A program made the position numbers and the translations under genes. This document shows positions 45,201 to 54,200 of a DNA stretch of 64,000 nt, in pieces; positions within the stretch are counted from its first letter, which is position 1, and every line of letters starts with the position of its first letter. The notes beneath the pieces are model-generated. The model did no database searches and was not told the origin of the DNA. It worked only from the letters and a program-made list of their open reading frames with translations. Source of the stretch: Euborellia annulipes (Eukaryota > Arthropoda > Insecta > Dermaptera > Anisolabididae); assembly GCA_023213315.1 (NCBI GenBank), contig JAKCPI010031656.1, positions 1 to 64,000 on the forward strand, read 5' to 3'.

Positions 45201-48200
45201 GAAAGAAGATATCAGGAATTAAGGAGAAGAAGCAGGAACAGAAGGATGTACCTGCATATGCTGCACGGTGAGCTCAGCGATGTGTCTCCGATCCTCTTCT
45301 TGGGTGTCGCCCATCAACGTCAACGCAGAGTCATTCACTTCTATGATGCACTCGCGGCCATCTTTGCCGACCAAGATCTCCAGGGAGCACATCTCCAGAC
45401 CTGAACAAAAACATTTAAACACCCCTCTCTTCAATTTTCATATTTTTAAACAAAGCTACAGGTTGCCCTGCTGGACCGATTTTGATGAAATTTAAAATAC
45501 AAATAGATAGGCCTAGCTACTATCGAATATCCCGATACCCATGATATAAAATTTTATTTTAGAGCAAAAGTGACTTTTTGAGGACATAAAAATTTTATTT
45601 AACCTGTTTTAACATGGCGAAAAGACAATTCTGACCATTTTGAACCCTGAAGACATCATATATGAACAAATTTATTAATATTAGTAAATTTTCATTAAAT
45701 TTTTTTAGGATAGATATACATTCAGATAGAAATAGAATAACGCGAAGTGCTAACATAAAAAAAATACAAACCCTAAAATTTGGTCAAATCCTATGTTTAT
45801 CATTTCGAATGGATACCAAACGATATATTACATTGTATCAAAATAACAAAAATAAAAATCCTAAAATTTTATAAATTTTGGTCAAATCCTATTCTTACCA
45901 TTTCGAATGAATACCAAACGATATATATTATTTTTACCGTTTTGAATGCATAATAAAACATAATTTCATGGGATAACTTAATATTTGATTAAAAAAATGA
46001 TTAAATAATATTTAAATGTAATATTTCACAAAAAGAAATGAAATCTCAACCAAAAACATCGAAGATACAAAGGCGCCTCTCATTTTTGCCCAGAGTCGAG
46101 GTGAAATAAAAAAAAAAATGCGCCTCGCTTTTCTGATTTATATAAAAGTGAGAATATATGAAACAAATAAAATTTTGTAGGGATTTTATTTAAGTGAAAA
46201 TATTTCCTCGCTTTTATATAAATCAGAACAGCGAGGCACATTTTTTTTATTTCACAAAAAAAATAAAAAATAAAAATTAAATACTTATTTATTATACTGG
46301 TCGCTCGTCTACAAGATGAACCAATAATTTCAAAAAATTCGATCGAGAAAATTATTGAACAAGCAAGAAATTCTACCTTCCTTCTTATTAGGAGATAGAT
46401 ATATTTTTAAAAAGATGCAATAAGTTAGTGTATTAAAATTTTTTTTTCATTTTTGTGTTAAGAGATTGGATCCATTCATTTGATTCTCTTCTATTCTCAT
46501 GCTTTAATAATATCTTCATATAAGAGAGTTTTAAAATGCAAAGTACTCGAAGACAACAAAAAAGCCGAAGAATAAATAATTCATTTATTCTGCATTTACT
46601 AAATATATAAATAAATAATGAAAAGAGAAAAGTAAATAAAATTTTTCTACTTCGATGGCTCCAGAATAAAATAAACACTCTTTATTTATGCAATGATTTT
46701 CTTATCTCGCTGCGTTTTTTTTTCTCTTTCGATAATTTCAAATTTTTCCCGGCAATTCGCATTTCATTTTTACTTTTTCTTTTTCGATAGTAATAAAACT
46801 TTTAACTTTGGTAGTTATCCACCACACAAACTTGTTCTAATTCCCATCATCGTCTACCCTTTCACCTAATATTATCTTCAGTTTGTTGAGGTCATCCCAG
46901 CGGTCTTTTTACCCTCGGGATAGCCTTTAACACTCTGTAAACTGTTCTATTTACTCTCAATGTACTTTGCTTTTAATCCCGACGCAATTTAATTATTCTA
47001 ACAATAGATGTTAAAACCCAGCAAGTTCTTCATTGTTTAGCATATCTCTCTTTCTCTCTCCTGTTTAACTATAAATTTTCCATCAAATACCTGAAACTCA
47101 CTTTACATCTTGAAATGAATTAGGTCATAACTGGGTCGTGTTTTAAATCAATGTCCTAACTTTTCATTTTTAGAGAGAACAACTTTGTGGATAATAATTT
47201 ATTCATTATGCGTTTCCCGGCTGCAACATTTTCTTAATTTCCGACTCAACTTCCTCTTTTAATTCTTTTACTTTATAAATTCTTAAAACGGACAAGACAA
47301 GGCAGCTAATTTTTTTTTTTAATAAAATATCACACAAGTGTTAGATATAAAGACCAAAGCAAACATCAATTCAGTCTGTTAGCAGTTTGTTTGGCCAAGG
47401 TGGTTTCGTATTCCTCATTTTAGTTGCATTTCTGCTCGTTTCCATTACTGTAATCTCTAAGGAGTCTTACTAGGAAATTATTGAAATGTTTACATAAACT
47501 CAAAATGTAATTGTGTATTCAATTTAATCCTTGAGTCATTAGAAATGTTAATCTCTTGAAGCCCTATTCAAGCAGATAAAAATTCATTTGGATAGAATCG
47601 AATTTATGTAAACAAAAACGTTCCCAGTCATAATTTTTTTTGCGAAATCAAATTGTTCTTTGAAACAAGGGCGGATCCAGGGGTGTTTCTCGGGGGTAAG
47701 CTGGTGTGTCTGATCGCACAACACACAATTTTTTCCTAATTTCGGCAATTTAAAAGCGCATTCTGTACTTGTTTGCCAGAATATAAATACAAATCAAATT
47801 TTTAAGTATTAATTTTTAAAATTTTACATTCAAAATAATTTTTTTTTTAAATCTCGGACGGAGGGGGGGTAATTATCCCCTTTACCCCTCCCCTCCCCTT
47901 GTATTCACCCTTGCTTTGAAAAGAAATGCACCTTTGTAAATACTCGTATAAATGTTATGAATAAGGTCCTTTTATGCCAGTATAACGTTGCATGAAATTT
48001 TTGGATGAAAAGTAGTAAACTTTTATTTTAAATGCGATGTCTAAATGTATTCACCTACTGTATTTAATTTTGTTTGATCGTTTGGAATCTATTTGAAACT
48101 GTGAAACAAAAACAAGAGAATTTCACCTATTCTTTTTTCCTCTGTAAATAAATAAATACATTCTAAATCAGCAGGTTTTATAAAGTAGGGCTATAGTCTA

Positions 48201-51200
48201 ATATAAAATTCATTTATTTAAATGAATTAGTCCACAAGATGTCATTGAGTTAGAAAACAAGTCAAACTAACACCCTAATTTTATATAATTAATATTTACT
48301 ATTTCAACCAGCCAAAAAAGATAGAAAGAGGGAGTGCCAATTTGTATGCGGCAGCAGAGTGCAGTACTGTGGACTAGAGATAGGGCATGCCGAGAACAAA
48401 TTGACAGTCCCATGCTACGACTCTTTATCGGCTGTTTGAATGAGTAAATATTAATTTTCTTCACGGACCAGTATGTGATATAATATATCATTTGTAGGCA
48501 TATATTATATGCCTACAAGTGGTAAAATCCGTCTTCGGCGAGAAATTGCAAAATTTTAAAGTTTTAAATTCCTCTCTCTAACTCCACTTCCTTTTATTCT
48601 GGCCAATCAGCGCCCTGTTTATTCTTGCTCACTGTTTGAAAATTTTGCAATTGCTCGCCAACAGGTCTATTCTCTAAAAACAGGCGTTAAAATTTAAAAT
48701 AAACAAATGGGTGTTAAAAAGTAATGTAAGCGTTAAAAAATGCTATTCATAATCACTTCCTTGCCTCAAATAGCTATTCTGTAAACAAAAATTTAAAGTC
48801 AAAGCGTTAACATTTAGTAAATAGTGTTAAAAATTAATACCATGTCTAGGGGGTGCCTTTAATATTTTAACGTCGTGCTTAAAATAAACATGGCCTCCTT
48901 AACCTAAAAAGTAAGATTATGATTTTGATAACTTTGAAATAAAAGCAAAACGTTTACGTCGCTATTAAAACTTTGTTTAAAGAATATCATTTTTTAACGG
49001 TGATTGTTTTTACATTTGTTTTTACACTCATTGATTTCAAATTTTAACCTCTGTTTTTAGAGAATAGACCTGCAAAGGTTTTAAATTTCCCTCTTCAACT
49101 CCACTTTCTTTTTCTCTGGCCAATCTGCGCCCTGAAAGGCACATACACACTTCACAGAGGAAGTCAGTGGCTTGCGCTTTATATATAGTAATGATTACTT
49201 AAAATGCTGAAGTTTTTTATTGTTTTTTTAGGTAAAATTAATTAAACGGCTGCCCATTTAAATTTAAGAACAGTTTAAAAAAATTTGTATTTATAAATAT
49301 TATTTTGTAAATGACCTCAGAATCCGAAAGAAAAAACTTCAAATCTATCTAATAATTGTTATACACAAACTACTTCTTTTTAATGAAAATTTAAATGCCC
49401 TGTAAAAGCGTTTCACATTAATTTTAATTTGTTTTGACACTTCGGTCCAACCAATTTGCCATCCCTGTTATTATACTTAGGAAATCATTCGTCAAAGAAA
49501 TAGTTAATGCTCTTTAATTTGTTGGTGAAGGTCCAACTCGGAGCAGAAAATTTATTTATCTTTAAAATTAAAATTCCATATTCTCTCTCTCTCTCTGTCT
49601 TTATGGCTCAATTAAAAACAGATTTGGTTATTTTATTTTTTTTATATTCGTTTATAGAGACAGAGAGATCAAGGCTAAAAAATAATCCAAAAAACCCATC
49701 TTGGAGAAAAATATGGTTATTTCAATATGCACAAAGAAATAATACATAGGACATATAGATAGCTACCACAAAACCCTACAATTCTAGTTGTGCAATATTT
49801 AAGGGCTTTAAAATTATTTCTTCTCTCATATTATATTAATTTATTACCATACCTTTTCTACTCTATCTCTTTGCAAATTTGAAATCTTTTATATTATTTA
49901 AATATTTTTTTTATTTTTTAAGAGAACCCAAAATTTTAAATACATTTTAGATGAACATAGATAAAAAGAGATTCATTTGGAAGTAGCACCCCGGGGGGAG
50001 AGGGGATCTCCCGAAATCTAAAAAAAAAAGAAATAGAGAGAGAAATAGCCTACGGTGTTAAAATTTTAAATATTTTTATTTTATAAAACTTATTCATTTG
50101 GGGTTAGAGGGTGACAATCACACAAATCGTATAAACCTCCCACCTCCCCTCCCTTTTCTGACGACACCTACATTTCCATATTTTTCTATAAAACAAAATT
50201 TCTTTCTGATTATCTAATCCTAGTTAAATAGGAAATTTTAATGCTTTATATCACCGTTTCTCTACCTGTGGTACGCGTACCAGTAATATAAAATAACAGC
50301 GATTCTCAAACTTTGAGCAACAAGGGTGATGAAAATATTAGAGAGAAAGAGTTAGGAATTCAATTCTTAGATTAAGTGAGGCGTTAATCAAAAAAGTTTG
50401 AAAACCTCTGCGTTATAAGCTGACCAGGTTTAGAATATATAGTGAATTAAACTGCAACTCTTCTAATTTTATGTTTTTTTTTTAAATATGTTTATAGGTC
50501 AATGTTATAAAAAAGATTTATCCTTTTAATGAAAGAATGTCATAATGACCTATTTAAAAGCAATAAAAAAGCTATAAATTCATTAACAGTCTTGTTAAGG
50601 TGTTAGTGTTAATTACAAGGATTTCATTTTATATCTTTTAAAAATATTTTTTTTACTTTTAGTCTCTATGTACAAAACTTATAGGCCTAGCTATACGAGA
50701 CTATTTCTGAGTCAAATTAATCTGAAAGCCTCATTTATCACCATAAATAGCGAATAATTCAATAAATAAAAGCGAATATCCATTTCATTATAAGAAAAAA
50801 TGGATCAATTTTTTTTATTTTCTTACGAATTGACAACTTGAGTCTTAATATTATTTAATCAACAAAAGGCAACGTCTTTCTGAAAAGGCGTTTTGATAAA
50901 TTGATTTGTAATCAAGAAAATTGCAAAAGGGAGAAATAATAAGTGATTTCGTTTAAGGAAGGATTGGCCTCCGACTATCATAAAGGAGAAATTATTTTCT
51001 AATCCTTAGAAAAGCAAATGAAATTTTATTATTAATAAATAAAATGCAAAACTCATAGGTTAAAAAAAATTGAGACCGAAATAATATTTGTATTGCCTCG
51101 CTTTGTTTAAAAAGTATCAGCTTCAGATCAGGGCCGGGTAAAGGGGCGGGAAAGCCGAGCGACTGCCCGGGGCGCCAATTTTGAGGGGCGGCGAATTAAA

Positions 51201-54200
51201 AAATAATATTTTTTTACATTCATAATATTTTTAGAATTTATAAATTAAAATTAATTATTTTTACATAAGATCATGTTGACTAGATAACTAGATCTAGATC
51301 AATCTGGGGTCTTGTAAAATAAGTACAGGCTACTTATTATAGAAAATGAAATTGCTAGAAATTTAAATACTTCTGAAAACATTCAAAAGTTTGCTGTTTT
51401 ACAACCAAGAAAAAAATATTTTTAAATTTTTTTCTATGATAGGACCTACAGATTATAATTTTTGTTTGTATTATTTTTTAAATAAATATATTTCATAATT
51501 TTATAAATCCAATATAGCCTATTAAACTAATATTAATAATTCATGAATATTATTAATATGACAGTGAACTTTATTACTAATAACCAATTCACCAATAAGT
51601 AAATATGTGATTAAAATTATAAATTATTCTCTTTATAGCTTAAATTTAATATTATTACATATGAGCTGAGCCTTTTATATAGGCAGCCAATTTTACAGCC
51701 AAGTATATCTATTCATCTAACCGACTGATGAATTTAAAAAATCATTCGGAATAGATAAATTTGTTGTTTTTTGAAAAAAGTGGGGGAATAAATTTTTAAT
51801 TTCATATTCAAACTCTTTTTATTACCGTGGTCTCGGTGTATTAGCTAATAATTTTAAATACTGATAATTTCAAGTGAATCATAAATAAAAGTATGTTTAT
51901 GATATTTCATAAAATGTGAATGAAAAGGGTGTCTTGAAATATGCGATTGCAAATCGTTGAATGCCAGATGCCCATCTGGAATGGGCTGACTGATGACGAC
52001 AGACTAGACCAGATAAAATTAGAAACCGATTCAAAACTTGAATAGTAGAAGTGATTAAAATGAATTTAAAATAAGATATTCGCATCATCTAAAGCTAGGC
52101 TAGCGTAGGCAATAAAGAGTCTATTAACAACGTTTATTTTCTGCACATTCTCATTCATAGTACAATGCCCCGGTTCATAGGTTTAAAATAAAAATTTTTA
52201 TAGTTAACAACAATATTTTTATCGTTTATCTTTAAAATCTCTATTAAAAACGTAGAAATTGGAGGCAGAGTCCCTGAATAAAATTAGTCATGGTTAACCA
52301 AAAATTCAAGGTAAATCTATTATTTCTCTCTTCCAATTTATTATTCCTTTTTGTTAATTTGTCTATGAATAATTTAATAAAATTTTATTATATAAAAATA
52401 TGTATTCTAAAGGTGTTATTTTTATTTTTGAATTCTCTACTTCAAAAGGAAAATTTTTTTTGCTAATTTCTAAGCGATCGTCCACATATTACGTACAAGG
52501 GCGGATCCAGAGGTGTTTCTCGGGGGGGGGGGGTAATCTGGTGTGACTGGTCGCACAACACACAATTTTTTCTTAATTTCGGTAATTTAAACGCGCATTC
52601 TGTACTTGTTTGCCAGAATATAAATACAAATAAAATTTTTAAGTATTAATTTTTAAAATTTTACATTCAAAATAATTTTTTTTTTTAAGTATTTTTTTCA
52701 AAACCCGGGGGGGGGGGGGTAATTACTCCTTTACCCCCCCTGTATCCATCCTTGATTACGTAACGCCTTTTTTGACGATTTTCTAGTCTTCCCCATGTCA
52801 CAGTTAGTCACATACAAACAAACACCCCTACAAATATGATGTCACAACATAGAAGTACCCCCCCCCCCCCCGAATAAAATTTCTTATACAAAATTCATAT
52901 CATTTTACCTTCTTTATTTTTCAAAAATTTTATAAATTCAACTTTGAATTTTTATGTCACACTTAGAGAAACCCTCCGGTCCCCATGTCACAATCAAGGA
53001 GGCTCATGGCTAATCGGATAAGCTACGGATTACGAATCTAGAGTTGCTGCACAACTCGGGTTCAAATCCCACTCCTACTAAAAAAAAAAATTAACATTTT
53101 TCACTTATTGCCAAAATTATTATTTTTAGTACCATTTAAGAAAAAATTTATTATACGAATTATACCCATTTAAAACAAATTGGTAAAATAATTTTTATTT
53201 CTTTAGAGATTGCTTTCTAATGAGTTGTAATCATCAGGCGCGGAAGAGTATTCAGAAATAAAATTTTTCTAATTATCGTTTGTTTGTTTTTTTTGGATTT
53301 TTGTTTCAAAGTTGTATTTTTTATGACTTTTATTTATTTATTGTTTGAAGAACAAAGTCAAAGTTCTCTCCGGCTAAGGCCTGTCCAAGGACAAAATTGG
53401 ATCCAATGTGGGTTTCCCGCCCCCACACAGTCAAAGAATAAGATATAGCATTAATATACAATAGTTATAAGGTTTAAAAAAATAAAAATCTATACTTTAT
53501 CAGCTAACTTGTAAGTCTTCTTCTTCCTTCAGTCCTCTCCTTATTCCCGCGGTGCGGGGTCGGCGGACCTTATTCTTCCCCTCCACTCCCCCCTTTCCAA
53601 TGCTGTTGTCTCCGACAGGCCAAGCTCGGTCATGTCTCTCTTGACCCGATGAAGCCAAGTCATCCCCCAGCTAATTTGTAAGTAAAGAGCGGAAAAAAGT
53701 CTTTCTACTTTTGTCATTGAGACTTTTTTAATATTTGTCTAGTTCTCCATTTTTTAAAATTTTGATTGATAACATTTGACAGTTTTGGGTTATATGCACA
53801 GAGCGATCAATTAATTTTGTAAAAATACTAATAATACCAATCTTCCTGAGGATGGATGACGCTTAGACCTCGAGATGTCGTTAGAGTAAAATAAAAATTT
53901 TAATTCTGAATAAGTTTTCATTTCTTTATATGTATAAAAATATCTATTCTTTTATTTAATGGATGAATTTGTGGCTGTATCCTTTGGCTCCGACAATCTT
54001 TTATCAAATTTTGTAAAAAATTGAAAATCTTTTGAATTTTTTAGATAAGCCTTTCATCAAATCAATTCTTTTTAAGAAAAGTTTTTTTTGAAAATTCATT
54101 GTTTGGTGTTATGTTAATTTGTTTCTGATATAACTAATATCAAGAAATATCACCTATTATTAAACCCAATGGTGTAAAAAAAATGAGTTTTGAAAAAAAA

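Larger units (their letters stand above)
41323..45251. other. Synapsin intron between exons at 41322 and 45252
   Basis: The intron contains a GC-rich dispersed repeat (41828-42012), the orphan plus-strand exon candidate at 42396-42491 and a hAT-type MITE (44451-44577). Other stretches are AT-rich. A text at about 43960-44010 (AGAATCATCTTCAGTACAAT) looks TE-like but was not classified. Confidence 0.45.

Noticed and set aside
52998..53079. Functional tRNA gene
   Set aside because: Boxes A and B are present, but the anticodon arm does not fold properly and an A run follows, so a SINE head or pseudogene is more likely.
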